A program made the translations under genes and the position numbers. A stretch of 64,000 nucleotides of DNA from Staphylococcus succinus (lineage in GTDB: Bacteria > Bacillota > Bacilli > Staphylococcales > Staphylococcaceae): assembly GCF_029024945.1 (NCBI RefSeq), contig NZ_CP118976.1, positions 1,178,001 to 1,242,000 on the forward strand. The letters run 5' to 3'. The notes under the pieces are model-generated. The model did not search any database and was not told the DNA's origin. It saw only the letters and a program-made list of their open reading frames with translations. Each line of letters opens with the position of its first letter. Position 1 is the first letter of the stretch. Positions 34,972-43,343 of the stretch are shown here, piece by piece.

Positions 34972-35891
34972 AATCCTTTAATAATATCATGGGTGAGTCC
35001 AATGATTTGACCAGACGCATAGCTAAAATTAAAAAAGATGTAGTTAGTGATACAGATGTGAAGCAATTTTTAGAATCGCATCAAGCAGAAGTTACAAATG
35101 CGATGATTGACGAGGATTTAAATATTTTACAAGAATATAAAGACCAATTGAAACATTATGATGGTCATGCTTATACAGATTGTCCTAACTTTGTGAAAGG
35201 GCATGTGCCTGAATTATATATTGAAAATGAGCATATCAAAATTCGTTACTTACCTTGCCCATGTAAAATCAAACATGATGAGGATAAATTTAATGCACAT
35301 TTAATTACTTCACATCATATGCAAAGAGATACATTAAATGCCAAGCTCAAAGATATTTATATGGATAGAAGAGATAGGTTAGAAGTTGCAATGGCAGCAA
35401 ATAAAATCTGTGATCAAATTACAAATCACGAGCCACAAGTTAAGGGGTTATATCTACATGGCCCATTTGGCACAGGTAAATCATTTATTTTAGGTGCCAT
35501 GGCAAACCAATTAAAAACTGAGAAAGTGCCATCTACAATTGTATATTTACCTGAATTTATTCGTTCTTTAAAAGGCGGTTTTAAAGATGGTAGTTTTGAA
35601 ACAAAATTAGCACGTGTAAGAGAAGCTAACGTATTAATGTTAGATGATATAGGTGCTGAAGAAATTACCCCTTGGGCAAGAGATGAAGTAATTGGACCTT
35701 TGTTACATTATCGTATGGTTCAAGAATTGCCAACATTTTTTAGTTCTAATTTAAGTTTTGATGAACTTGAATATCACTTATCTGTAACACGGGATGGGAC
35801 TGAAAAAACTAAGGCCGCAAGAATCATGGAAAGAATAAAAACATTATCTACACCATACTACTTAGAAGGAAAAAATTATCGCAACGATTGA
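34968..35891 (+). CDS. dnaI: Primosomal protein DnaI (helicase loader ATPase)
   Basis: AAA+ ATPase that delivers the replicative helicase DnaC. At 307 residues it has an N-terminal helicase-binding/zinc region (~1-130, with Cys and His in YLPCPCKIKHD), Walker A HGPFGTGKSF (~165) and Walker B VLMLDDIGAEE (~222). GGAGG lies upstream and the ATG overlaps the dnaB stop (ATGA). The promoter of the thrS leader begins at its stop codon. Confidence 0.95.
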   Translation: MKSFNNIMGESNDLTRRIAKIKKDVVSDTDVKQFLESHQAEVTNAMIDEDLNILQEYKDQLKHYDGHAYTDCPNFVKGHVPELYIENEHIKIRYLPCPCKIKHDEDKFNAHLITSHHMQRDTLNAKLKDIYMDRRDRLEVAMAANKICDQITNHEPQVKGLYLHGPFGTGKSFILGAMANQLKTEKVPSTIVYLPEFIRSLKGGFKDGSFETKLARVREANVLMLDDIGAEEITPWARDEVIGPLLHYRMVQELPTFFSSNLSFDELEYHLSVTRDGTEKTKAARIMERIKTLSTPYYLEGKNYRND

Positions 35892-35915
35892 AATCTAGCA
35901 TAAATGTTGTATAAT
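35888..35915 (+). promoter_or_regulatory. thrS leader promoter
   Basis: TTGAAA at 35888-35893 and TATAAT at 35910-35915, 16 bases apart. The -35 overlaps the dnaI stop codon. Confidence 0.75.
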
Positions 35916-35924
35916 ATAGTTAAA

Positions 35925-36172
35925 TCTAAATCGAAACGAAATAATACAAAGACACGATGGATAAATCACTGCTTCACAGAAAGCCAATGTCTGATGAAAT
36001 TTTGGCAAGTATATTTATTGATTACTACTTTGTAAATGATGTCGTAATAAACATCCGGCTCAAGACCGTTATCTTAAGTAGAGTAAAGACGCGTTTGCAA
36101 GTTGCGAACAGTTCTTTAATTTAGGGTGGTACCACGAAGACCTCGTCCCTTTCCGGGATGAGGTCTTTTTGT
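35925..36172 (+). ncRNA. T-box riboswitch, threonyl-tRNA synthetase leader
   Basis: The canonical T-box AGGGTGGTACCACG lies at about 36123-36136, followed by a terminator (36139-36172). Stem I elements are visible upstream: CACAGAAAGCC and TGATGAAATTTTGGC, the AG-bulge and apical-loop pattern. Uncharged tRNA-Thr should favour the antiterminator and allow thrS expression. ACT triplets at 36024-36029 are candidate specifiers, but I could not fold stem I with certainty. The gap 35892-36235 is otherwise explained by this leader. Confidence 0.92.
36139..36172 (+). terminator. T-box terminator of thrS
   Basis: AAGACCTCGTCCC pairs with GGGATGAGGTCTT around a five-base loop and runs into T5. Confidence 0.9.
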
Positions 36173-36235
36173 GTACTTCGAAGATAATGGAGTTGTGTTT
36201 TGATTTAAGAGCTTGAATAAATTGGAGGGTATTTC

Positions 36236-38173
36236 ATGGATCAAATTAATATTAAGTTTCCTGATGGTAATTCAAAGGTATTTGATAAAGGAACAACTAC
36301 AGAAGATATTGCACAATCTATAAGTCCTGGACTAAGAAAAAAAGCAGTTGCTGGTAAATTTAATGGTCAACTAATTGATTTAACAAGACCCATTGAGGCA
36401 GATGGAGCAATTGAAATCGTAACACCAGGAACTGATGAAGCACTAGAAGTATTGCGCCATTCAACAGCACACCTTATGGCTCAAGCATTAAAACGTCTAT
36501 ACGGAAATGTAAATTTTGGTGTTGGTCCTGTAATTGAGGGTGGTTTTTATTATGATTTTGATATGGAAGAAAGCATTTCTTCTGATGACTTTGAAAAAAT
36601 TGAAAAAACAATGAAACAAATTGTTAATGAAAATTATCTGATTGAACGTAAAGTTGTAACACGAGATGAAGCTAAAGCCTTTTTCTCAAATGATCCATAT
36701 AAATTAGAATTAATTGATGCGATTCCAGAAGACGAACTTGTGACTTTATATTCACAAGGTGAATTTACTGACTTGTGTCGTGGTGTCCATGTACCATCAA
36801 CATCTAAAATAAAAGAATTTAAATTATTATCTACGGCAGGCGCATATTGGCGCGGTGACAGTAACAATAAAATGTTACAACGTATTTATGGTACAGCCTT
36901 TTTTGATAAAAAAGAGCTTAAAGCGCATCTTCAAATGTTGGAAGAGCGTAAAGAACGTGATCACCGTAAAATTGGTAAAGAATTAGAATTATTTTCTAAT
37001 AATCAATTGGTTGGTGCAGGATTGCCATTATGGTTGCCAAATGGTGCAACAATACGTAGAGAAATCGAACGTTATATTGTCGATAAAGAAGTGAGCATGG
37101 GATATGATCATGTGTACACACCAGTTATGGCAAACGTGGACTTGTATAAAACATCTGGACACTGGGATCATTATCAAGAAGATATGTTCCCTACAATGAA
37201 ATTGGATGAAAATGAAGAAATGGTCTTAAGACCAATGAACTGTCCTCATCATATGATGATTTATGCAAACAAACCGCATTCATACCGTGAGTTACCAATT
37301 AGAATTGCTGAGTTAGGAACAATGCATCGTTACGAAGCAAGTGGTGCTGTATCAGGTTTACAACGTGTGAGAGGGATGACACTTAATGATGCGCATATAT
37401 TTGTCAGACCTGATCAAATTAAAGAAGAATTTAAGCGCGTTGTTAACTTAATTATTGATGTTTATAATGATTTTGGTTTTGATAATTATAAATTCAGGTT
37501 AAGTTACAGAGACCCAGAAGACAAAGAAAAATATTTTGATGACGATGAGATGTGGAACAGAGCGGAAAGCATGTTAAAAGAAGCATCTGATGAACTTGGC
37601 TTAGACTATGAAGAAGCGGTGGGAGAGGCTGCATTCTATGGTCCAAAATTAGACGTTCAAGTACAAACAGCTATGGGTAAAGAAGAAACATTATCTACAG
37701 CACAATTAGACTTCTTATTACCAAAAAAATTCGATTTAACTTACATTGGTAATGATGGTGAACATCATAGACCAGTTGTTATTCATCGTGGCGTAGTATC
37801 TACTATGGAACGATTTGTCGCATTCTTAACTGAGGAGACTAAAGGTGCATTCCCAACATGGTTAGCGCCTAAGCAAGTAGAAATTATCCCTGTTAATGTA
37901 GATATTCATTACGATTATGCAAGAGCCTTACAAGATGAGCTTAAATCACAAGGCGTTAGAGTTGAAATTGATGACCGCAATGAAAAAATGGGTTACAAAA
38001 TTAGAGAAGCGCAAATGCAAAAAATACCATACCAAATTGTTGTAGGAGACAAAGAGGTAGAGAATAATGAAGTTAATGTAAGAAAATATGGTTCACAAGA
38101 TCAAGAAACTGTTGAAAAAGATACTTTCATTTGGGATTTAGTAGATGAGATTAGATTGAAAAAACAAAGATAG
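36236..38173 (+). CDS. thrS: Threonyl-tRNA synthetase
   Basis: Class II synthetase charging tRNA-Thr, 645 residues. N-terminal TGS domain (~1-63), editing domain with the HSTAHLMAQ motif (~75), class II catalytic core with zinc ligands in NCPHHMM (~336) and further His residues, motif 2 region LGTMHRYEASGAVSGL-like (here GTMHRYEASGAVSGLQR), HRGVVSTMER (motif 3) and an anticodon-binding domain (~540-645). TGGAGGG precedes the ATG. It is the sole gene controlled by the T-box leader upstream. Confidence 0.97.
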   Translation: MDQINIKFPDGNSKVFDKGTTTEDIAQSISPGLRKKAVAGKFNGQLIDLTRPIEADGAIEIVTPGTDEALEVLRHSTAHLMAQALKRLYGNVNFGVGPVIEGGFYYDFDMEESISSDDFEKIEKTMKQIVNENYLIERKVVTRDEAKAFFSNDPYKLELIDAIPEDELVTLYSQGEFTDLCRGVHVPSTSKIKEFKLLSTAGAYWRGDSNNKMLQRIYGTAFFDKKELKAHLQMLEERKERDHRKIGKELELFSNNQLVGAGLPLWLPNGATIRREIERYIVDKEVSMGYDHVYTPVMANVDLYKTSGHWDHYQEDMFPTMKLDENEEMVLRPMNCPHHMMIYANKPHSYRELPIRIAELGTMHRYEASGAVSGLQRVRGMTLNDAHIFVRPDQIKEEFKRVVNLIIDVYNDFGFDNYKFRLSYRDPEDKEKYFDDDEMWNRAESMLKEASDELGLDYEEAVGEAAFYGPKLDVQVQTAMGKEETLSTAQLDFLLPKKFDLTYIGNDGEHHRPVVIHRGVVSTMERFVAFLTEETKGAFPTWLAPKQVEIIPVNVDIHYDYARALQDELKSQGVRVEIDDRNEKMGYKIREAQMQKIPYQIVVGDKEVENNEVNVRKYGSQDQETVEKDTFIWDLVDEIRLKKQR

Positions 38174-38175
38174 TC

Positions 38176-38204
38176 TTGAAAGTCTTGTTAAAATCATGTA
38201 TATT
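38176..38204 (+). promoter_or_regulatory. lysP leader promoter
   Basis: TTGAAA at 38176-38181 and TATATT at 38199-38204, 17 bases apart, just after the thrS stop. Confidence 0.7.
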
Positions 38205-38245
38205 ACTGATGAGTGAAATAAATTAATATTCATATCAAATTTGAG

Positions 38246-38460
38246 TTAGAGGTTGCATCTTCAAAGAGTAATTATTCAGAAGCTAAATGGGGCGTATGTT
38301 GAAATAATGAAAGGTGGAAATGCCGAAACTTGTATTGACCATTTACAATGCGAGTTGGGACAGTTTTCGAAAGAAACTGGACTGTCACATGCGTGATGTG
38401 CTACCTATATAAATGCTATTATTAAAATGGTTGCATATCTATTAGGTATGCAACCATTTT
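38246..38460 (+). ncRNA. Lysine riboswitch (L-box) controlling lysP
   Basis: The leader has the L-box pieces in order: AGAGGTTGCATC (38248), AGAGTAA (~38265), CTAAATGGGG (~38283), GAAAGGTGGAAATGCCGAA (~38309) and GAGTTGGGACAG with its GGACTGTC partner (~38352-38397). The terminator at 38424-38460 follows. Lysine binding should promote termination and so lower permease expression. The leader fills nearly all of the 457-base gap between thrS and lysP; 38461-38630 is AT-rich with only the lysP SD. Confidence 0.93.
38424..38460 (+). terminator. Lysine riboswitch terminator
   Basis: AAAATGGTTGCATA and its exact complement TATGCAACCATTTT around nine bases, then ATTTT. Confidence 0.9.
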
Positions 38461-38630
38461 ATTTTGGGCAAAAATTTATAATGCATATGTTTTCGGGATA
38501 GAGCAAAAGTTTATAGTTAAACGTGTAATCGAATGGACTTCATTACAATAAATTGATTGTATACTATAAATGAGACAATCTTAAGCATATAGAAAGTTAA
38601 CCTCTAAGTTTATAAAGAAAGGAAGCTTCT

Positions 38631-40115
38631 ATGGCAAAACAAGAAATTCAAAATGATGGAATTCAAAGGGGACTAAAAGATCGTCATATTTCCATGATTG
38701 CAATCGGAGGATGTATTGGTACTGGTCTATTTATGACTTCAGGAGGCGCAATACATGATGCGGGTGCTTTAGGTGCATTATTAGCCTATGCAATTATTGG
38801 TGCGATGGTTTTTTTCCTTATGACATCATTAGGAGAAATGGCAACATATTTACCTGTATCAGGTTCATTTAGTACTTATGCTACACGATTTGTGGATCCT
38901 TCCCTCGGATTTGCATTAGGATGGAATTATTGGTTTAACTGGGTAATTACAGTGGCGGCAGATGTTACTATTGCTGCTCAAGTTATACAGTATTGGACGC
39001 CGCTGACAGGCATACCAGCATGGAGTTGGAGCTGTCTATTTTTAATTATAATTTTTGGACTTAATGCTTTATCCGTAAGAGTTTATGGTGAAAGCGAGTA
39101 TTGGTTTGCATTAATTAAAGTAGTGACGGTAATCATCTTTATTATTATTGGATTGTTAACAATACTAGGTATTATGGGTGGAGAATTTGTAGGCTTTGAC
39201 ATCTTCACTAAAGGTGATGGCCCTGTGTTAGGCGGTAATCTTGGAGGTAGTTTGTTAACTATTTTAGGTGTGTTCTTAGTTGCAGGATTCTCATTCCAAG
39301 GTACAGAATTAATTGGTATTACAGCTGGAGAATCTGAAAATCCAGAGCGAGCAGTACCAAAAGCAATTAAACAAGTCTTTTGGAGAATATTATTATTCTA
39401 TATACTTGCGATATTTGTAATTGGCATGCTGATTCCATACGATAGTGCTGCTTTAATGGGTGGCGGAGATGATGTAGCAACATCGCCGTTTACACTTGTA
39501 TTCCAAAATGCAGGTTTAGCATTTGCTGCATCATTCATGAATGCAGTAATCTTGACTTCGGTATTATCTGCAGGTAATTCGGGAATGTATGCTTCTACCC
39601 GAATGCTATATTCAATGAGTAAAGATAAACTCGCATTCCCTGTATTTGGTAAAACAAATAAGAGTGGTGTGCCTTATATGTCATTACTCGTTACTGCAGT
39701 GATAGTAATTGGTATTTTTGTTTTACAACACTTGAGTGGTGATGCGTATGAGTATATTGTTGCAGCAAGTGGAATGACTGGTTTTATTGCATGGGTAGGT
39801 ATAGCGATTAGTCATTATAGATTTAGAAAAGCATTTGATAAACAAAATTATGATAAATCTAAATTGAAATATAAAGCGAAGTTATTCCCATTTGGTCCAA
39901 TATTCGCAGGTTTCTTATGTGTGATTGTAATCATTGGTCAAGATGTAGACTTTATTAAAACGGGCGCATTTGATCTTAATAGATTCGTTATTACGTATAT
40001 GGGGATACCAGTATTTTTAGCATTTTTCATTTATCATAAACTGAGATATAAAACAAAAATTGTTCCTTTAGAACAAGTGAATTTAAGACAAGATGTAAAA
40101 ATGGATAATAAATAA
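38631..40115 (+). CDS. lysP: Lysine-specific permease
   Basis: APC-superfamily amino acid permease of 494 residues with about 12 membrane helices. The N-terminal LKDRHISMIAIGGCIGTGLF is the conserved TM1 signature of the amino-acid-transporter subfamily, and TAGESENPERAVPKA lies after TM6. Sequence resembles LysP, and the lysine riboswitch upstream independently supports lysine as substrate. AAAGGAAG precedes the ATG. Monocistronic: the next promoter begins 24 bases after its stop. Confidence 0.93.
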   Translation: MAKQEIQNDGIQRGLKDRHISMIAIGGCIGTGLFMTSGGAIHDAGALGALLAYAIIGAMVFFLMTSLGEMATYLPVSGSFSTYATRFVDPSLGFALGWNYWFNWVITVAADVTIAAQVIQYWTPLTGIPAWSWSCLFLIIIFGLNALSVRVYGESEYWFALIKVVTVIIFIIIGLLTILGIMGGEFVGFDIFTKGDGPVLGGNLGGSLLTILGVFLVAGFSFQGTELIGITAGESENPERAVPKAIKQVFWRILLFYILAIFVIGMLIPYDSAALMGGGDDVATSPFTLVFQNAGLAFAASFMNAVILTSVLSAGNSGMYASTRMLYSMSKDKLAFPVFGKTNKSGVPYMSLLVTAVIVIGIFVLQHLSGDAYEYIVAASGMTGFIAWVGIAISHYRFRKAFDKQNYDKSKLKYKAKLFPFGPIFAGFLCVIVIIGQDVDFIKTGAFDLNRFVITYMGIPVFLAFFIYHKLRYKTKIVPLEQVNLRQDVKMDNK

Positions 40116-40138
40116 AACATGAAATATTAGAAAAGCTA

Positions 40139-40167
40139 TTGACTTGTCTCGAAATTGTTGCTAATAT
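40139..40167 (+). promoter_or_regulatory. infC operon promoter
   Basis: TTGACT at 40139-40144 and TAATAT at 40162-40167, exactly 17 bases apart. It opens the long L20-type leader. Confidence 0.8.
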
Positions 40168-40174
40168 AGGTAAC

Positions 40175-40312
40175 GTTGAATACGAAACGAACCAAGTAGA
40201 AGCTCCCGCTTCTCACCTGTAGCGACGCTAATTGCAGTTGGCAGGTCTATATATACATGGTTATGTCATGTGTAGAAGAGAGCGGGTATATTGTATACTC
40301 GCTCTTTTTGCT
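40175..40312 (+). ncRNA. Ribosomal protein L20-type leader of infC-rpmI-rplT
   Basis: A structured 5' leader of about 170 bases that ends in an intrinsic terminator before infC. Position and architecture match the L20 leader of Bacillales, in which free L20 binds a 23S rRNA mimic and favours premature termination. I did not derive the full fold; the class call is from context plus the terminator. Confidence 0.7.
40279..40309 (+). terminator. Attenuator terminator before infC
   Basis: AGAGCGGGTATA pairs with TATACTCGCTCT (one G-U) around three bases, followed by T5. Confidence 0.88.
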
Positions 40313-40335
40313 TGGGATAATTTCGTAAAAATCTT

Positions 40336-40351
40336 GGAGGTGTCAACCATA
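40336..40351 (+). promoter_or_regulatory. Ribosome binding site and AUA start of infC
   Basis: GGAGG at 40336-40340, an eight-base spacer, then ATA at 40349-40351. In-frame TTG (40334) and GTG (40340) overlap the SD and cannot be starts. No ATG is in frame until well inside the conserved protein. Confidence 0.8.
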
Positions 40352-40867
40352 GCAAAAGATCAGACTCAAGTTAACGAAAAGATTCGCGCAAAAGAATTAC
40401 GTTTAATCGGACAAGATGGAGAACAAGTCGGCGTAAAATCTAAGGCTGAAGCTTTAGAAATGGCTGAACGTGTTGGTTTAGATGTAGTCATAATGGCTCC
40501 AAATGCTAAACCACCTGTTGCTAGAATTATGGATTACGGAAAGTATAAATTCGAGCAACAGAAGAAAGAAAAAGAAATGAAGAAGAAACAAAAAACAATT
40601 AACCTTAAAGAAATTCGTTTAAGTCCTACAATTGAGGAACATGATTTCCAAACTAAATTGAAAAATGGACGTAAATTTTTATCTAAAGGCGATAAATGTA
40701 AAGTTTCTATTCGTTTCAGAGGTCGTGCGATTACGCACAAAGAAATTGGTCAACGTGTTTTAGAAAAATTTGCAGAAGAATGCAAAGATATCGCGACAGT
40801 TGAGCAAAGACCTAAAATGGATGGGCGTCAAATGTTTATCATGCTTAATCCGATAAATGAAAAATAA
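40349..40867 (+). CDS. infC: Translation initiation factor IF-3 with AUA start codon
   Basis: Binds the 30S subunit, prevents 50S joining and rejects non-canonical start codons. From the ATA at 40349 the product is 172 residues, the normal size. The N-domain begins AKDQTQVNEKIRAKELRLIG, the linker is Lys-rich (KKEKEMKKKQK) and the C-domain carries IRLSPTIEEHDF and VSIRFRGRAITH. The start is deduced from SD spacing and lack of any alternative. Non-AUG starts on infC permit autoregulation through IF-3's own proofreading (AUU in E. coli). First gene of the infC-rpmI-rplT operon. Confidence 0.93.
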   Translation: MAKDQTQVNEKIRAKELRLIGQDGEQVGVKSKAEALEMAERVGLDVVIMAPNAKPPVARIMDYGKYKFEQQKKEKEMKKKQKTINLKEIRLSPTIEEHDFQTKLKNGRKFLSKGDKCKVSIRFRGRAITHKEIGQRVLEKFAEECKDIATVEQRPKMDGRQMFIMLNPINEK

Positions 40868-40895
40868 AAAAAGATATTACAGGAGGAAATGAATC

Positions 40896-41096
40896 ATGCC
40901 TAAAATGAAAACACACCGTGGAGCAGCTAAACGTGTTAAAAGAACTGGTTCAGGCCAATTAAAACGTTCTAGAGCTTTCACATCTCATATGTTTGCAAAC
41001 AAAACAACTAAACAAAAACGTAAATTACGTAAAGCTTCATTAGTATCAAAATCAGACATGAAACGCGTAAAACAATTATTAGCTTACAAAAAATAA
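40896..41096 (+). CDS. rpmI: Ribosomal protein L35
   Basis: A 66-residue, very basic protein of the large subunit. It matches L35 throughout: PKMKTHRGAAKRVKRTGSG, ending in LLAYKK. AGGAGG precedes the ATG. It lies 28 bases after infC and 62 before rplT. Confidence 0.97.
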   Translation: MPKMKTHRGAAKRVKRTGSGQLKRSRAFTSHMFANKTTKQKRKLRKASLVSKSDMKRVKQLLAYKK

Positions 41097-41158
41097 TGAC
41101 TAAAATGTCATAACGTATCAATTTGAAAGATTGAACATATTTAGAGGAGGAATTTATT

Positions 41159-41515
41159 ATGCCACGAGTTAAAGGTGGAACAGTAACAAGAGCTCGTCGT
41201 AAAAAGACGATTAAATTAGCTGAAGGTTACTTCGGTGCAAAACGCACATTATACAAAGTAGCAAAACAACAAGTAATGAAATCAGGACAATACGCTTTCC
41301 GTGACCGTCGTCAAAGAAAACGTGATTTCCGTAAATTATGGATTACACGTATCAACGCGGCAGCACGTCAACATGATATGAGCTATTCAAGACTTATGAA
41401 CGGTTTGAAAAAAGCTGAAATCGATGTTAACCGTAAAATGCTTTCTGAAATTGCTATTTCAGATGAAAAAGCTTTCGGTGAATTAGTTGCTAAAGCTAAA
41501 GACTCTTTAAAATAA
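41159..41515 (+). CDS. rplT: Ribosomal protein L20
   Basis: A 118-residue basic protein that starts 50S assembly and is the feedback repressor of its own operon in Bacillales. PRVKGGTVTRARRKK, AEGYFGAKRTLY and LWITRINAAARQ are conserved. AGAGGAGG precedes the ATG. The operon ends in the strong hairpin just after it. Confidence 0.97.
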   Translation: MPRVKGGTVTRARRKKTIKLAEGYFGAKRTLYKVAKQQVMKSGQYAFRDRRQRKRDFRKLWITRINAAARQHDMSYSRLMNGLKKAEIDVNRKMLSEIAISDEKAFGELVAKAKDSLK

Positions 41516-41522
41516 TTATCTA

Positions 41523-41560
41523 AAATAAAGAGATGTACAACTGTGTACATCTCTTTATTT
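41523..41560 (+). terminator. infC-rpmI-rplT terminator
   Basis: A 17-bp perfect stem (AAATAAAGAGATGTACA and complement) with the loop ACTG and a T-rich tail. Confidence 0.93.
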
Positions 41561-41624
41561 TTGTTTTGATATCTATCGATCATTTGATAAAATAACAAAG
41601 AAGTCATATACGAAGGAGAAACTG

Positions 41625-42236
41625 ATGTCTAAATTTGATGAAATGATTACAGTTGTTCCAAGAACAATTTTATTTAATAATGAAAAGAATCAATTTAATG
41701 GATTTCTTGATAAAAACTCTGCTAAGGGTCAAGAGGTTTTTGATACGCTTTCTAAATACGAAATTAAGCGACGTGGAGATATGGAAGAAGATCCAACATA
41801 TAAACAGTTGATTTCATATTGTATTTTAGAGAATGAACATGATGAAATATTGGTTTATGAGCGCTTATCAGGTGGCGGAGAGTCACGTCTTCATGGTCAA
41901 TCTTCTATTGGTGTAGGCGGTCACATGAACGATGTACTAGGTGCTGAATCCATTAATGAAGTGCTTAGAATCAATGCACAAAGAGAGCTAGAAGAAGAAG
42001 TGGGTTTACCTGATCATAAATCTCAAAATTTAGCTTACATAGGTTTTATTAATGATGATACAAATGAAGTTGGAGAAGTTCATTTAGGTGTAGTGTTCAA
42101 AATTAAGGTGAGCAGTATCGATGTAGAAGCTAAGGAAACAGATACATTAAGGATTAAATGGGTTGACCAAAGTAAGATAGACAACTATGATGAATTTGAA
42201 ACATGGAGTTCTTTAATATTAGAAGCATTACAGTAG
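41625..42236 (+). CDS. Nudix hydrolase / putative phosphoesterase
   Basis: A 203-residue protein with a Nudix box at about residues 104-126: G-H-M-N ... E ... QRELEEEVGL, matching GX5EX7REUXEEXGU with an enlarged first interval. Nudix enzymes cleave nucleoside diphosphates linked to a moiety X. The substrate cannot be told. N-terminal residues 1-65 are not part of the Nudix fold and resemble the extension in related Firmicute proteins. GAAGGAG precedes the ATG. It is followed after 12 bases by a TPR-like gene, so the two form an operon. Confidence 0.85.
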   Translation: MSKFDEMITVVPRTILFNNEKNQFNGFLDKNSAKGQEVFDTLSKYEIKRRGDMEEDPTYKQLISYCILENEHDEILVYERLSGGGESRLHGQSSIGVGGHMNDVLGAESINEVLRINAQRELEEEVGLPDHKSQNLAYIGFINDDTNEVGEVHLGVVFKIKVSSIDVEAKETDTLRIKWVDQSKIDNYDEFETWSSLILEALQ

Positions 42237-42248
42237 GGGTGTTTAATA

Positions 42249-43172
42249 ATGTCTGACATCATTCCTTTTCCGCGTTCAAAAGATAAAATAATACGAGAAA
42301 TTAAACAGTCCTTTAATCAAAATGATTTTGATCAAACTTATGAACTTTTTGAAGTGTTCGAACAACAATTTGAATTAGATGAGCAAATGTCTTTGTTAAA
42401 ATGTGCGACACTTTATCGAATGGAGCATTATCTTGAATTACGCGAGGAGGCTATCATTTTATTAAAGCAAGGTGTCACTAAATATGATGATTTGATGGTT
42501 TATTATGTTAAGAGTTTAAATGGTTTAGGTCAGTATTATGAAGTGATTGAAGTAATTGATCAAATTATGGATGAAGTTAATGAGCATAAAACGAGAATGG
42601 AACTTTTTCCTATAAAAGAATATGCTTTAAGTCAAATTGATAAAGATAATGAACATGCAGCGACAATTTTGCAACGATTTGAAACATTGTCGCTGCGTGA
42701 ACAAATCAATACGATGCTTACTTTAATTGATCATAATCAATACCGTTATACCGAATCGGTAGTCAATTTATTACAAGAAATTTCATTGGCACCTAATGTT
42801 ATTTGTATAATGCTTGAATATTTACGCTTCGCCGGATACAATCAAAGCATTCGTGTTCAGAAGTTCGGTCACACTATGGAAGTGCGACCAAGCCAACTTT
42901 CTGGACTTGAACAAACGGTACTAAAAACAAAAGTGCTTCCAGCAGTTGTTCGTCAGATTGAAGATGACGCAGCGCAACTTATGGATGAAGCAAACCACGT
43001 AATGAATAATCATGCTATATTACTTTATCCATTAGATATTGAAAGTATCGCTTCAGTGGATGAGTGGGTGAATGCCTATATAAATTATTTTAAATCAATG
43101 TTAGGCTTGGAAGATCTAGACACAACTAATAGTGTTGTCAGTTTTATTGCAACAATAGATTTACCAGAATAA
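42249..43172 (+). CDS. Conserved TPR-like protein of unknown function
   Basis: A 307-residue, all-helical, acidic cytosolic protein without signal peptide or membrane helices. The repeated pattern of helical pairs (for example LFEVFEQQFELDEQMSLL and LYRMEHYLELREEAI, ~30-75) looks like tetratricopeptide repeats. I do not recognise a specific function. GGGGTG precedes the ATG. Its conserved place after rplT and the Nudix gene and before tig in staphylococci suggests a housekeeping role. Confidence 0.75.
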   Translation: MSDIIPFPRSKDKIIREIKQSFNQNDFDQTYELFEVFEQQFELDEQMSLLKCATLYRMEHYLELREEAIILLKQGVTKYDDLMVYYVKSLNGLGQYYEVIEVIDQIMDEVNEHKTRMELFPIKEYALSQIDKDNEHAATILQRFETLSLREQINTMLTLIDHNQYRYTESVVNLLQEISLAPNVICIMLEYLRFAGYNQSIRVQKFGHTMEVRPSQLSGLEQTVLKTKVLPAVVRQIEDDAAQLMDEANHVMNNHAILLYPLDIESIASVDEWVNAYINYFKSMLGLEDLDTTNSVVSFIATIDLPE

Positions 43173-43290
43173 TTAACAATTTATAATTTGGGTAGTTAAT
43201 TATAGTAGTATTATAAAATTAAAATTAATTTCAACTAGCCATATTATATACTTCGTAATTTCATTGTTTGTGTAGAGCAATCACGTATGC

Positions 43291-43296
43291 TATAAT
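43291..43296 (+). promoter_or_regulatory. Probable tig promoter -10
   Basis: TGCTATAATAG contains a consensus TATAAT with an extended TG. The -35 region is poor. It lies 48 bases before the start codon. Confidence 0.6.
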
Positions 43297-43343
43297 AGTG
43301 AAGTTGAAAAAATAAAATAGGATAATCATGGAGGTTTTTATAC

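Noticed and set aside
40232..40348. N-terminal extension of IF-3 from 40232
   Set aside because: It runs through the leader terminator and the SD of infC; family proteins begin near the AUA.
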